A stretch of DNA of 64,000 nt from Macrotrachela quadricornifera (lineage: Eukaryota; Rotifera; Eurotatoria; Philodinida; Philodinidae). Each line of letters opens with the position of its first letter. The stretch's first letter is position 1. The stretch lies in contig JAJEKB010021193.1 of the NCBI GenBank assembly GCA_022393335.1, positions 306,869 through 370,868 on the forward strand, given 5' to 3'. The notes under the pieces are model-generated. The model worked only from the letters and a program-made list of their open reading frames with translations. It did not search any database and had not been told where the DNA came from. Both the position numbers and the translations under genes were made by a program. Shown piece by piece: positions 12,228 to 24,939 of the stretch.

Positions 12228-13218
12228 AGTTATTTCTATTGACCAAACAATGGTACCATGGACAGGGAGACTTTTGTTCAAACAATATATTTCTGGAAAA
12301 CCGCATAAATATGGAGACAAGGTATATAAGCTGATGGCTACTAAGGGATACATCTGGAGTTTTATGATTTACACTAGCAAGCAGGATCCAACGGCTAGTC
12401 TTGAGCACGCTTAAACTATCGCACTAGATTTGGCTGATGGTCTTTTGGAATGTCATCGAACTATAGCAGTTGACAACTTTTCTGCAAATGTGTCTGTCGC
12501 AGAAAGTTTATTGTGAAATGATACTTACCTCACTAGAACATTGAGAAGCAATCGCGCTGGATCAGAGCATCGAGTATCTCAGAAAAAGCTCAAGTGTAGT
12601 GGAGTTTATAGACGCCAAAGTAACAATAGAATAAAACTAAACAAGTGGAAAGAGAAAAGAGATGTTTTGATGATATCTACACAGCCATCACATTCAGGAA
12701 CTTTGGTAAACACCGAAAAAATACTAATGAAGTTCATGAATGCATCACGAAGCCACAAGTTGTCCTTGATTACAATCAGAGAAAGCAAGGTATAGATTTA
12801 TCTGATCAATTATCAATATACTACGCATGTCTTCGACGGTCCAGAAAATGATATCAAAAGGTGGCATTTGAGATAATATTTGGAGTGTCAATAGTGAATA
12901 CTTATTTGATTTACAAAGAATATTATGACACAAGCGGCATGACGATGTTACACTTTCGTGAAAGTCTTGTGCGATCTTTACTTCTTGCCATGTTATTCGA
13001 GAACGTGAAGTCTGGCCCGAGACAACAGCCAACAAGCTAGACGAAGCAAAAACCCACTGATCACATACTCGAAGAAATGAAAGGTCCTATCCGCGATCTC
13101 GAAAGAGGCTACGTCGGTTGCTATGAGAAGATTCAACAGCAATGATGAAGAGAAGCAAGTGCAGCGTCAGGAAAGAAAATAAAAACTTTCTGTCCTCATT
13201 GTGACAATTTTTTTGTTT
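12228..13218 (+). pseudogene. piggyBac-like transposase relic
   Basis: Three plus-strand frames, shifted relative to each other, give a piggyBac transposase in order. First come SIDQTMVPWTGRLLFKQY and KPHKYGDK (first catalytic Asp kept, usual Glu now Gln). Then AVDNFSANVSVAESLL and RSNRAG (second Asp), then KPQVVLDYNQ with GIDLSDQLSIYY (the conserved VDLSDQ-type block), then LRRLL/GCYEKI and TFCPHCDNF (C-terminal Cys-rich region). At least three internal stops and several frameshifts are present. The N-terminal third is absent and the relic starts right at a fold-back repeat end. Typical TTAA ends were not located. Confidence 0.85.
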
Positions 13219-13239
13219 GAATTCTCTTAATAAGAAGCA

Positions 13240-14415
13240 CCATGCTATTCTCTTTCTCGTAGAAAAGAGTGTAACAAACCTAAACTGTTTGCTTGCTTGT
13301 ATATTCGCAGGATCAAAGGAACCCCATGTCGCTAAAACCGGTCGAAAACCGTCGGTTAACCGCGGTTCACCATCCGGTTAACTGGGCGGTTAACCGCGGT
13401 TTGTTCCGGTTTTTTTACTCAATACTTTTTCATTTTTAACTGAACAAATATTTTTTTAATCTTAGAAAATTGTCAGATTTGAGTCGAAATCACGCCTCCT
13501 TATATTTGTGAGCGTGCTGAATCCGCTGGTGCGAGCCACATCAGCTATTTTCGCTTAGTTTACGAGCTTGAATATTTATTAAAGATGGCGCCATAAAAAA
13601 TAATCATTCGTCAGGCTATTAACCTATAATGACAACTGCAGCACATTCTTATAGAATATGCTGTAACATGTTATAAACGACTTTTTTAGGTAAAAATCAA
13701 CGTTCTCATAACAGATAGTACTAATCTGATAGAAAACTCGATAAAAAAGTGACAAAAAAAGAGAAACCGGTCCTAACCGACGGTTTTTTAATGAACCGCC
13801 GGTAACCGGCGGTTTCGATGAAAAATAAGCGACATGGGACATAAAGATTGACCGAAGGATAATTGGAGGTTATTTCTGGTCGGGATGTCGATCAATGAGG
13901 TTTTTTGACATTGCGATTTCAACCAACAGGATTTGAGAAGAGTCTTACAAACATAAATTGTCTACTTACTTGATTGATTGTTTGCTTGTATGCCCGCAAA
14001 GGGTCAAAAAAACATATAGGTTGACTGAAGGATAATCAGAATCAAGAAATTCAAATCTGAGGTCAGTCTTTTAACATTTTTTTATAAATCAATTTTTAGA
14101 GACAAAAAATCACTTTTTTACAAAAAGAATTTTGTGATAAGGGTTGATCGAAGGATAACCGAGGTAGAGAAACACGAATCTGATGTTAGTGTTTTGAAAT
14201 ATCTTGAGGATCAATTTTTTTTACACAAAGAACCACTTTCTTACAGACAAAAAGTTTTTTTTATAAAGGTCGGCTGAAGTAATTGAGGTTCAACAACTTG
14301 AATCTGACTTTCGATATATTTTTAATTCATAAAGAAATAACTTGATGATAATTGAGAAACATGATTCTACGAGAAAGAGCTGAGCGAGTCTTTAGACGAG
14401 CGTTACTTGTGAAAT
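13240..14415 (-). mobile_element. CTCTTTCTCGTAGA-ended element with internal tandem units, copy 1
   Basis: Starts ATTCTCTTTCTCGTAGA and ends near TTCTACGAGAAAGAGCTGAG, followed by CGAGTCTTTAGACGAGCG. Inside are about four units of roughly 125 bp beginning GGTTGAC/GGTTGAT-CGAAGGATAA (13845, 14018, 14142, 14270). A shorter copy in the opposite orientation is at 33962-34210. No coding sequence recognised. A separate element (13323-13838) is nested in it. Confidence 0.6.
13323..13838. mobile_element. nested element with private word GGTTAACCG and CCCATGTCGC ends
   Basis: Inverted ends CCCATGTCGCT (13323) and AGCGACATGGG (to 13838). Both subterminal regions are packed with CCGGTTAACCG, ACCGCGGTT and CCGCCGGTAACC. 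The flanks read GGAAC and ACATAAAG. The homologous uninterrupted unit at 14007-14025 reads AAAACATATAGGTTGAC, so an empty site exists in the same window and the target duplication is probably AC. No gene inside. Confidence 0.7.
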
Positions 14416-14700
14416 AAAAGACTGAAAAATTACAAAAGGCAGAAAAGATGACACATTACATGCAGCCGCTATCTAAAAAGAGCAAAAGAGAGTTGTTCTT
14501 TACAGTTTCTTCTAAAGATATAGTGTGACCCACCGGTAGGCCACATTGCGGTGAAAGGGTTAATGAAAAATATTCACATGGATATTTTAAATGAGATTTT
14601 AATAAAATCAAATGATTATTATTTTTATTAATTTGAAAAAGTTAAATATAAAAGATTATCGAATATGGAAAAGCTATTTTATTCTCAAGATAAAATAAAA

Positions 14701-15318
14701 TTAATTCGAAAATTTATAAACTACTGGTTTATTAGTGTTTGCCTTGTAAATGTCTGATAGTTCAATATAGAGTTTGAAAATATGATTCATTCGATCGATG
14801 AGTATTTGTTTATTTTGATCATGTTCATCAAGATTATTGATCATTTCTTGAATATTGTAACTCGACCAAAATGAATTTTCACGATTATAAAATGGATAAT
14901 TATTTTCACCGGTATTGAAAACAGTTTTTAAAATTTTAATATCATATGGCATATGAAAAATATCTCGACTATCTTCATAACTGAAAAAATAATAGAAATT
15001 ATCAAAACCAGCCCATGTTATTGCTGAAAGACAAAGTGAACATGGTTCATGAGTACTGAGAAAGATGCAATCTTTTGGATCAGGTAATTTTGATCGATCT
15101 TCAATTTCCCACATTGTTTTTATTGCATTCACTTCACCATGCCATATTGGATTTTCAACTTCATTATTTGCTTCGACAACAACAAGTGAAAGATCAGATT
15201 TTTTTAGAATAGCTGCACCAAACACACCATTACCTTTTTCAAGATAAATTCGAGTCTTAGGTAATATATCCTCTTCAATTACAGTAAGAAATCGACTAAT
15301 TTCTTCGACTCTATTCAT
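14701..15318 (-). CDS. zinc-dependent nucleoside/nucleotide deaminase family protein
   Basis: Single-exon frame of 205 residues. It has the zinc-binding signature of the cytidine/deoxycytidylate deaminase superfamily: WHGEVNAI (His60 zinc ligand, Glu62 proton shuttle) and HEPCSLC (Cys93 and Cys96 zinc ligands), spaced as in the family. Such enzymes hydrolyse the amino group of cytosine, guanine or adenine bases; the substrate cannot be read from the sequence. The C-terminal half contains YYFFSYEDSRD and an aromatic-rich NSFWSSYN segment, likely subfamily-specific. The start at 15318 is the only in-frame Met before the conserved core. It has no introns although neighbouring genes are split by short ones, so lateral acquisition or retroposition is possible. 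No signal peptide, so probably cytosolic. Confidence 0.85.
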   Translation of the reverse strand: MNRVEEISRFLTVIEEDILPKTRIYLEKGNGVFGAAILKKSDLSLVVVEANNEVENPIWHGEVNAIKTMWEIEDRSKLPDPKDCIFLSTHEPCSLCLSAITWAGFDNFYYFFSYEDSRDIFHMPYDIKILKTVFNTGENNYPFYNRENSFWSSYNIQEMINNLDEHDQNKQILIDRMNHIFKLYIELSDIYKANTNKPVVYKFSN

Positions 15319-16174
15319 GTTGAAATAGAAATTAAGATTTGTTTCATAACTCTATATAAATGTTATAGATACTGAAGATTGTTTATCTTTTAATTTTGTA
15401 AGAAAGGTCGTCAAATTTCACCTTTACTTTTCTGTTAGTATATTTTTATTTATTACGTCTACAGATGCTTATAATATAATAATAAAAAAAAGTGAAAAAA
15501 AATCTAATAAACACAGAACACAAAAAAAAAGAGATAGAAGATAACAAAGTTTAGTAACAAAGAAAAAATTTAGAAGAGTTTGAGCTAGAAGTACTAATAT
15601 CATATTTTACTCCATATTTTGTCCTATTTTCGCAGTAAATTTCCATGAATTCAATTCAATGAATTAGAAAAGATACATATCAATCGATCATTTTCTCACT
15701 CTTGGCAATCTAAAGAAATGTCATATATTGAATTTTTGTTGTTTTGTTTGCTTTGTTTATGAATATATTTCAATGAAATAGATCGTCGTAGAATTCATCT
15801 AAGTCAGATTTAAACTTTTCAATTAAATTAATTCTTTGATTAAACTATTTTATTTTATTTCTTATCTAACAATTCGTTCAACGAATAATACAATAACTTG
15901 CTGAAAAAGATAAAGATAAAGTTTCATCGAATAAAACAATTCTTCGTCTTTTTCATTTACTCTTTTAGCAATTTATTTTCAATTAACAACAAAACATAAC
16001 TGACAAATAAATCCCAAATAAAAGGAAGTGGTGCTTTTTCCATGGGTTAAATCATGAAATCAGTCGACAGACATTTTTGGTTTCAACAAAAAAATTAACA
16101 TTTTACGAAAGTGTGAAGTTCTAGAGAAAATATCATAAAAATAGTTAATATTTTGAAATTTTCGTTATTCAAAA
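15319..16174. other. gene-free stretch
   Basis: AT-rich, 5' side of the deaminase gene. No gene, repeat or clear promoter motif recognised. Confidence 0.45.
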
Positions 16175-17152
16175 TTGCTTTTGGTGGAAAATAAACATGA
16201 TATTCAACGTCAGTGCGCCAAAATCCACCATGAAATTTTGTACACAAAATTGTCTCATCAATATCTCGGTCGAGAGAAGAAGATGAGAAGGATCCGTCAA
16301 GAAATAACTAAGTTATCGAAAAAATTGTCATTATTGACCAGATCATCCCTGAGGATGAGTACAGAGATTTGAAAAAAAGAAATTTTTTTCTTAGAATTAT
16401 TCACAACATATAGAAATCGATTCAGTTTTTAACGCTGATTCCAAATATGACGCTAGTTTTGAATCAAATCATAGTTTTTTAAGTGAAAGTTACCTAAACA
16501 GGGTTCTAATATGCACAAAATCTGTATGCTGAGACCAATGTACTTAAATATGTCTCGGGTGACTAGCGATTTTGGAGTTTTCTAGATGCATGGTTTTGTT
16601 GCTACTAAAAAGAGTTATCAAATGGAAAAAATCCGAACTCAATAGCTAGCAATATTGGTGGATTATTATGAAAATACTGATATCTCTCTATATCATATAT
16701 CTATCATAGATCCATGAGGTCACCTATAACCATAATCGCGCTAGATACAAGCCCAAATCCATTCTGAAATAACTTCTCCTACCCAGTTTTCTAAGCTGAC
16801 CACGAATTGAGTCAAGATGTGTCTTGATGAGATCTATCTTGTAGAAAAATAAGTCTAAGATGTTGTGCACCAGATGAGAAAAGTCCAAAATACCACTGTC
16901 TCGGAGTGTAATATTTCTTCGGATTTCCTCAGTTTTTGACTTTTAGTACTTCTTTTATCTCATAACTTCGTCACTTGAATAGAATGAATTTGTCGATTAA
17001 ACTGTTTTCTGTCCAATTGAGATGTCCCAGAGTTCAAATGGTCAATTCGTTCACGAAATAAGATCAAAATCAATTTGTCGTTAATTCTTTTTACTTTTTG
17101 AAGTACATATAACATTCGGATTTAGATCCGAGGTTTTCACATTTATTAATCC
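16175..17152 (+). repeat. 1.2-kb dispersed repeat, copy A (5' truncated)
   Basis: Shares TTTTGTACACAAAATTGTCT, CATCAATATCTCGGTCGAGA, CCATCCCTGAGGA and the terminal CACATTTATTAAT with copies at 45770 and 47708. It lacks about 110 bp present at 48420-48530 in copy C. No protein reading frame survives between copies, so it looks non-autonomous. Confidence 0.8.
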
Positions 17153-17903
17153 TGGTTTCATTTTCCTTTTTTTTCTCTTGATACACTGCTTTTCTTGATC
17201 ACCGATATCATTAGCCTCTAAGTTCAGTATAGTAAGTGTTTGTGGGAAATACTATATGAATGATAGAAAAATAAGATAGTAGACATGTTACTTTGTTTCA
17301 TTACAGAGCATTATCTAGCTGTTGTGCTGTTTGATCAATGATTTGATTATATTCGAAGTGTGGTGAGTGTCTATATCCATCATTGAGAAAGTTAAAATAA
17401 TAAAAAGATTGATTGAACGTTTAAAATGCAATAAATTGTTTTAGTAGTCGAATATTTGATAAAGTAAATAGACAATTATTTTGTTATTTTATAATAAATA
17501 TAAAGTAACTACAAAAGTTTTGTAAGACTAATACAAAAAATATTATGATTAAAAAGAGAGTTGGATACGTGTTCTGTAGATGGAAGAAATTCTGTTATGA
17601 TCAGTAAAAATTGTCATTATTTTCGGATAAAAAGAATTGAATATATCCAATTATTGATGAAGATCACTTTTTTCTTACATTGACGGATATACAAAGTTCG
17701 TCTCTGTCAGTTTTTAAAAGCTGATAGGATTGTGTCAATTATTTCTTTTTCTCTTGTTTAATGTAAAAATACTGGTTAAGAAGAGGTTGGCGAAAGACTT
17801 ACAAACAAGTTCATCATTGGCATGAACACTATTATGTATCAGTATACCTATGCCATATAGTTAAAAATTTGAAAGTGTTTGTTCTTGTTGCTATACAATA
17901 TTC

Positions 17904-18350
17904 ACAGGTGTGGACATTCGGGAGGAACGTCATGGATTCGACATAAGTAAAGTTAACGAATTATACAAGAATTTTAGCCAAATATTCGTCGAATGATTTC
18001 TATACAGAAAGATAAACGTGTTTCAAATAGAAATCTCAATATTGTGTGAATTGCATACTATTCGAAAGCCTTTCATTCACCATAGGATATGTAAAATCTA
18101 AGAAACCTCTTGTAAAAGTAATACTACAGCCTAATAATTGGCCAGTAACCTGTCAATGTTCATCGGGATCCCAAAGATGAGAGTGAGGGTTCAATATGAA
18201 TCTTGACTCACGCAATGACCAAACATACGGTACAAACATTATTATTTTGAAACATGTCACTCAACGAATATTTAGCTAAGAAACTTGAGTATATCGCTAC
18301 GTTTACTTTTGCCATTTTTATGTCGTTTCTCCCAGAATATCCACGCCTGT
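17904..18350. repeat. inverted-repeat element of about 450 bp
   Basis: Arms of about 90 bp: ACAGGTGTGGACATTCGG ... CCAAATATTCG (17904-17988), with the inverse CGAATATTTAGC ... CCACGCCTGT (18264-18350). A third arm-like fragment occurs near 18605 (GTCCACGTCTATGGATATTC). Confidence 0.65.
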
Positions 18351-18428
18351 GGACGATACAATAGCATGGGTACCTCTTACCTAATAACTAACTTACAAAT
18401 TTTATTAAGTATTTATCATTTGAGACAT

Positions 18429-18450
18429 ACACCCACACCCACACCCACAG
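18429..18450 (-). repeat. interstitial telomere-type tract (TGTGGG)3
   Basis: The plus strand reads ACACCCACACCCACACCCAC, three to four copies of the complement of TGTGGG, the hexamer reported for bdelloid telomeres. It lies 80 bp from the inverted-repeat element at 17904-18350. Too short to be a chromosome end; consistent with a telomere-seeded repair scar. Confidence 0.65.
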
Positions 18451-19859
18451 AAATTCTCAGATTTATATTTTTAATATGTCAACTGAAGGGTTCACAAAAA
18501 CAAGTTATTTTATAATCAACCGATAGCTCTTGACGTTATCTACAACTAGCATAAAGTTTGTTTTGAATTAAATACTTCGATCTTTATTAATAATGGTTCT
18601 ACCAATGTCCACGTCTATGGATATTCGAAGGTAAAGGGTTAAGTGATTTGCAACGAAATATTAGATCTGTTTGATTTAATCGACGAAGTTACGATGAGCT
18701 TAAGAAAACGTCACATAAATTTGATATATTGTGTGGATAATAATGTTCTGAAGATAAGAAAAATTCTAGAGTAAAATAAAGAAGAATTTTATATAATATC
18801 GATAGTAAGCGTCAATGATTATGTTAATACGTATGTAAACATTTTGTATTGAGCAAAAAGTAGTTACATGGTCAAAATTATCAAGAATCCGATATCATTC
18901 TATATTTTCGGTTTTTATTTATTACATTTAGAATAAGATGAGTCGAATATTTCGTTGCATAATATTGTTTTGTATTTATTTGTCAAAAATCATATTTTTC
19001 TAATATTTCGCTTTTTTTTTCTTTTCAAAAACCAGTTCATCATTCATCTTATGAATCTTTTTTGAATATTTTTAATGGACAAACAAACATCTTATGTCAC
19101 AAAGACATCTTCCACTGAATTTTTTTCGAAAGTCTTTACCATTTAATTTGATTTTATCAATTATTTTTTTTTAAATACGAAAACAGTTCAGAAGTGTTAC
19201 CTTTAACTAAATACAAAAATTTCACATGTTTTACATTTTCAAGAAAATCTTATAGACAATAAATTGATTTAATTGCTTGCTACCATTTATTCCGCTTTCA
19301 TATATAATCATTTTTAGAATCTTATAAGTATTCTTACATGTTGGTTCAACTGACATTTCCTTTGGACAAAATTAATTGATCTATTATTTTGAATTTATTC
19401 ATAGCTTACCTAGACTTTTCATTTGTTTTTCGATACAAGACATTTTCGATCGTAATATTTGCAATTCTTGTTGAGCGTAAAAAGAATATGAAGGGTTTCG
19501 AAAAAAAAAACTCATTTATTTTGTCTTATGACGAGATTTTTGTATAGCAAGACGATAATTTACTTTGACATACTAGTAATGCAACATCAGCCATCAGAAT
19601 AAGAGTAACACATTGAGACAAGTAAAAAAAATTGTCAGAAATCATAACATTAACATGCAATTATTGTGTTTACAGTAATAAATAGTTAAACATGGCACTA
19701 ATAACATTTCTCTCATTCACTGTTTATAACAAACAACGGAAACCAATTAAGAGTAATATCTAATCGTAACTCATTATTTCATATGAATAAATAGTACAGT
19801 TAATGTCCTATGAAAGAATCCAGAATAGTGAACTTATTTCGAGGAGATTTATTTAATAC
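18451..19859. other. gene-free stretch
   Basis: AT-rich, no gene or RNA recognised. The last 200 bp should hold the promoter of the next gene, but no box is clear. Confidence 0.4.
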
Positions 19860-21922
19860 ATGGCATGGCAAACTGCTTTTGGTAGTGGCACTGGCGAAGC
19901 TAATCTAGAATCCAAACCAAAAATTCAACAGCTTCTGATAACACATCCAAGACAAGTTCCAACAACGGCTTTCATGCCGAAAGATCCAGTGACTACTACA
20001 ATGCCTTATATTCAGCCGCAATACAATTATAAGCTGTCTCCATTGCCTGCATGGTCATTGGACACAAAACAAAATACCCATACAGAAAATGTAAAAGTGA
20101 AAGAAGGGTAAAATGATATTTTATTTTGACGTTTGTTAAAGTTAATATTTTCTGATAAAGATCTGAAACTCGAAATCGCGTCATCAAACAATTGTTTCTT
20201 GTCATCTTTGGCATGATTCTTTGTGGTATTCCGCTTGCTGTTATTACAACTCTTTATGTACAACTAAGTAAGTTTCAATAGATGCAGGAGAAAGAGTCTG
20301 AAACACACAACACGACATCCTTAACTCTTTATGTTTTCTGTTTTAGACTGCTTGCTCTCCGATTAGGATCATTTTAATGATAAGTAGAGATCTTCAGTTT
20401 CTGAGCTGGTGGGATAAGCATAACATTATTTGCCTGTTTTTCTATAGATTTGTTAGAGCAGATGCTTTTCGAAGACGATCACTGAATATGAAATCTTTTG
20501 ATTCGCGTGTTGTAACAGACAGACAAAAGTACCATACACATGCAGTTTTAAAATATTGGTGAAAAATGTAAAACATTAGCTTTTATACGATCGACTAATG
20601 GAAGAGATGAGTTTTTCGTTTTGTAGCAAATCTAAAGACTTGTACATCTGCCAATATGATCCGAAATAGGAAAATAGCCTCTTGGCAACGGGAGACTTAT
20701 ATATACATGTCCAGCTCCGAATTCACTCATAATCGGCATGCGCATGATTCTCATTATACTGTTATGAGGTACACGTGAACACAGATAATGAATGCTCATA
20801 TCTGGTGTAATTCGACACCACCATCTGTATTATGCTACTCATTTCTTTCTACAGTAATTTCGTCGTCAAGGGGACAGAGTTAATGCAACACCTTCTTACT
20901 CATTCGGCATCTATTTGTTGAAACGTATATTAGCTATTTTACTGTACAATGAAGATTTTTTGCAATATTTATCTTAGGAAAAACAAAACATTATAAATTT
21001 AATACATAATATGAAATGAATAACTGAATTAATTCCATAAATATATTATAAACTGGTGATAATTGTACAGATTTAGATTTTCAATCAACCAACATGTTTA
21101 AAAAGCATTTTAAAACAAATTGAGAAACTTGATCTCAGAAACTGGAAGATTTCAAGCAAAAAGTGTCAAAAAAACTTACATTTTGTAAGAAGGAAACAAC
21201 AAAACTGACATGTAATCGATAGTAGAATTAGCTACGGAAAGAAATGAAAACATTACCTTCAAGCAGAAATTGTTATAGAGAATTATTAGGATTATCTATG
21301 GGCAAAACTAAGTCATCCAGTAATCCCAAGAAGGATATGAAATAGGGAAAAGTGATTAGAAATATCTCTTTATTACTATTTTTTCTACTATATTGTAATG
21401 GTTAATATATATACTATTCTTAAGAAACGAGCGATTCAACAACTATCACAACAATTGCTACAACGAGTGAGTTACGAAAAATGTGAAGGAAAGTCGATAA
21501 GAAGAAGTATGTTTTGATTTTTGTTTATAGCTACCGATTCGATTACACTTCCTACTCAATGCAGATCCTATACTATAAATAATGACAGTACGAGAAATAT
21601 AGCCTATGGTGCGGGTGCATTGTGTGATAATACACTAACTGCAGGATGGTATCGGTTCATGGGAGGTGCTGGTACAAAGCTAGCAACAATTTATGTTAGC
21701 AGAGATACATGTGCTACATACTATGGTGGCTCATACAATGGAAGTATGCCGTCAACAGCTGGAACAACAATGTATGGAACACTCTGTTTGAATAATAATG
21801 GATATCTCTGTTATGCTCCATGGTCTGGTTCTGTGATTGGTGTCACTAATTGCAATGGTTATTATGTTTATTATCTTTCTCCCATTCTAACCTGCAATTC
21901 GCGCTATTGTACGACAACTTAA
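19860..21922 (+). CDS. single-pass membrane protein with a uromodulin-type D8C domain
   Basis: Four exons join in frame to 262 residues: 19860-20107, 20161-20267, 21425-21466 and 21531-21922. Introns are 53, 1157 and 64 bp. The order is: Met-start cytoplasmic part of about 85 residues; transmembrane helix (QLFLVIFGMILCGIPLAVIT); a 42-nt exon coding a Ser/Thr stalk; and a C-terminal D8C domain like those of uromodulin, GP2 and OIT3. D8C hallmarks are the CRSYT start, CDNTL, GWYRFMG, a CATYYGG block, NCNGYYVYYL and the terminal CNSRYC. No signal peptide, so type II orientation with D8C outside. In animals D8C proteins are secreted or surface glycoproteins, some binding microbes; a similar role here is only an inference. 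All internal exon junctions are phase 1 or 2 with good GT/AG sites. The long intron may hide further tiny stalk exons. Confidence 0.8.
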
Positions 21923-23433
21923 TGACATTTTTACTCTATCCTATACCAAGAACACGAGCTTTTTGTTTGTCTTGAATATAAAACATTTTCAAATATATCG
22001 ATACAGTATATTGATTTTCATAATCCGACATACATTCAAGAGACAAGAAACCAGCTAATGTCACGCTTATGAGAATTTCTAAAATTTGTCAAACACCTAC
22101 CCCAAAAAGACTTCAATAACTCAATTACACAATTTCCTCTGATCTCTTGAGGGTGGAGTGAAAATGAAATAGTTAATGCATTTCTAAAATCTCTGATTAA
22201 AATCATTTTTATTCTACATGGCATCACTTATGTTGGTGATGAATTCAACAATCTAGATGTTATCTGCACTAACATTCATTGCTTGTAACAAACTATTCAG
22301 TCATTAACAAAGAATCGAACAATAATGTGTAGAATACTTTTATCTAGAGATCAATCATTATTCTTCATGACAAACAAAACAACAGCCTACCGAGTAGCTT
22401 GATCATCACTTTTAATGCCAATATTTGTTTTGCTATAAGTTTATAGTTTTAGTTGTTGTCCATACTACATGGAGCATATGTTTATACATATGAAAGAGTG
22501 TAAATTATCATCATAGTAACAATTATGTCGAACATACAAATTGCAGATCCAGTCTGTTTGACAACATCAAATTTTCTATTAAATGACGCGAAAACGTTTC
22601 CAATTATCTTGAATTTCTGATTCAATAAATAGATAAGTTATTTTAAATTTTTGAAAGAACTTTAAGATCAATAATTATAGCTTTCATATATGTCATATTA
22701 TGATTGTATTTTATAGTATTGTTTATAGATAATAACGATGGTTTATGACGGCCTTTATACAATCTAGAGAATCATCATAGCAAACAACAAGAACGGACTA
22801 AATCAGTGCACAGGAAAAAAATGAGTTCATATCATATAAAATAGAAATTATCAAGTTAATCAACTATTTTTTTTTGCTTTCTTTTTCGATCGAGATTCCG
22901 ATTTTTGGCTTCGTTTCGAAAATATCTCTCTGTATACAATAAATAAGAAAATGATATTTTATCATGCAATATTTTTCGTGATATCGAATCTTTATTACAT
23001 TATTTTTTTGTATTGGCTATGCTTAACACTGAAAATAGAATGTAATCTCAGTAGCTATTTTGCCTATAATAATCATTCAATTAAAATACTTCATTAGTGT
23101 TGGACTATTTTGGTTATAAAAAAGTTAGGACTAGAACTTATAAGAGCGGAGAACGAGTTGAAATATTGTATATTTCAAAAATTGCAAAATTTCGAAGATC
23201 ACTGTAACAGCATATAATCACTTTGTAGTTTCATTTTGCATAATAGTTCATTTGTAACAGAATTTCACTCGTAAAAATATGTTGCCCAAGTGAAGTTATA
23301 TGGAACTATACGTAATTGAAAAAGATTTTCATGACAAAGTATGCGCCCTTCAATTTACTATTCTGATGCTATCATGATGAAAAATACTATAAGATATTAT
23401 AAAAACTTATCCACAAACTTGGAATTCTGTGGC
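21923..23433. other. gene-free stretch
   Basis: AT-rich sequence, no gene or strong repeat seen. Confidence 0.4.
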
Positions 23434-24215
23434 TTACGAGAAAACTTTCCCAGGTGTTCAAGCTCACTAGGTCCCATCATTTGGCATTAGGTAGGCCTCA
23501 ATGAGGTACGAAAATCCTGAAGAGGATTCGTGCGCTGGCGCCTTTATCTCCGAGATATCGAATTTTCAAGGTGTATACAAAAAGGGATCGAAATGAAAAT
23601 GATCGCTGTTGGAAAGCAGTAGAGTATTCAGGTAGAAATTCTTTAAAGTTTCGCGCACTGCTCATGCAAGTTGTTCTGGATTAAGAGTTACATCATATCT
23701 TATCAACATCGCTTCTATTGACTGTTCATCTGGCCATAAAACATCTAGAACTCTTCATTTCATATTAAAGAATGCGCCCATGCTATATTTATCAACAAGA
23801 CATGATGATATACTAACGAAGAAAACGAAAAATAAGATAATCGATACTGTGTTATCAATCCCTTCCACCAACCATTTTTTTCTGGTGTATAACGGTATCA
23901 GATATGAAATGGAGAATTCTGAGTATTATATGGACTGATGAACAACGAGTAGAAGTGGTATTGATAAGAATTAATCTAACTCTTAATCAAGAACAGGTTG
24001 CATGAGCAGTACGCGAAACTTTAAAGAATTTCTACCTGAATACTCTACTGCTCTTCAAAAACGATCATTTTTCACTTCAGTCTCTTCTCATATACATCTT
24101 GAAAATTCGATCTCTCGCAAATAAAGGCGCGAGCGCACGAACCCTCTTGAGGTCTACCTAATGCCAAATGATGCAACCTAGCAGGCTTGAACACCTGGGG
24201 AAGTTCCCTCGTGAG
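23434..24215. repeat. fold-back element, copy 3 (about 780 bp)
   Basis: Ends TTACGAGAAAACTTTCCC and GGGGAAGTTCCCTCGTGAG, variants of the CTAACGAGGG end. Arms share GGTGTTCAAGC, CCTAATGCCAAATGATG (inverse) and GAAACTTTAAAGAATTTC. Symmetry runs through almost the full length. Confidence 0.85.
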
Positions 24216-24939
24216 TTAAAATGGTTTTCATGATTTAATTATAAGAGTTCTGTCTCGTATCGTCTTTTCCCCATAAAAAGTTGTCGCTGATAAAAAATAG
24301 TTTTACCAATTCAAAAGGGTTCTATACTGCAGTACTTGCTGTATGCTCTCTATCTTGTACAAAGATAGTGCTAGCGCAAGTTGCCTGTATTAGACCGGAA
24401 ATAAAAGAGGCCAAACAAATTCGCTGAACTTTGTCAAGGGTTGCTATAACTTTGCAATAGCGTTTGAATCTAGGACATTCCATTAAATGTCACATGATCT
24501 TATAGGTTTCATTCGAAAAATCTTCCAGATTTCATAATAGAAATCGCCTTACAGTGGATGTTTCTAGATGACTATAAATAGAAAGTTTCCCATTAAATTA
24601 TTTTTTCCCGGCTTTTTATAATAGAGATGGCTGTTCACTGATCAAAAACAAGAGTAATCTAAATCGTCCTATATTTATCTTTCATCTTACTATTACGTTC
24701 TCATACTTCATTAGTGAATTTACATTTTATATTTTGTCAGACACAGCTTCATTGAAGAACAATATAAAAAACATCGGTTATATTGCCAATAGAATTTATT
24801 CACAAAAATTTTGAGATGCCCAATTTGTCTCAACAGAAACAGAGGTTCTGACGACTAATAGCTATCTTTATTTAAATTTCACACATTACTGTGATCATGT
24901 CTTCCATGCCGTTTTTAAGATGTCGATCGTTTGAGCAAA

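Noticed and set aside
13240..14415. Helitron (hairpin near one end)
   Set aside because: CTCTTCTCTACGAGAAAGAG can form a hairpin, but no CTRR end, 5' TC start or Rep/helicase sequence is present.
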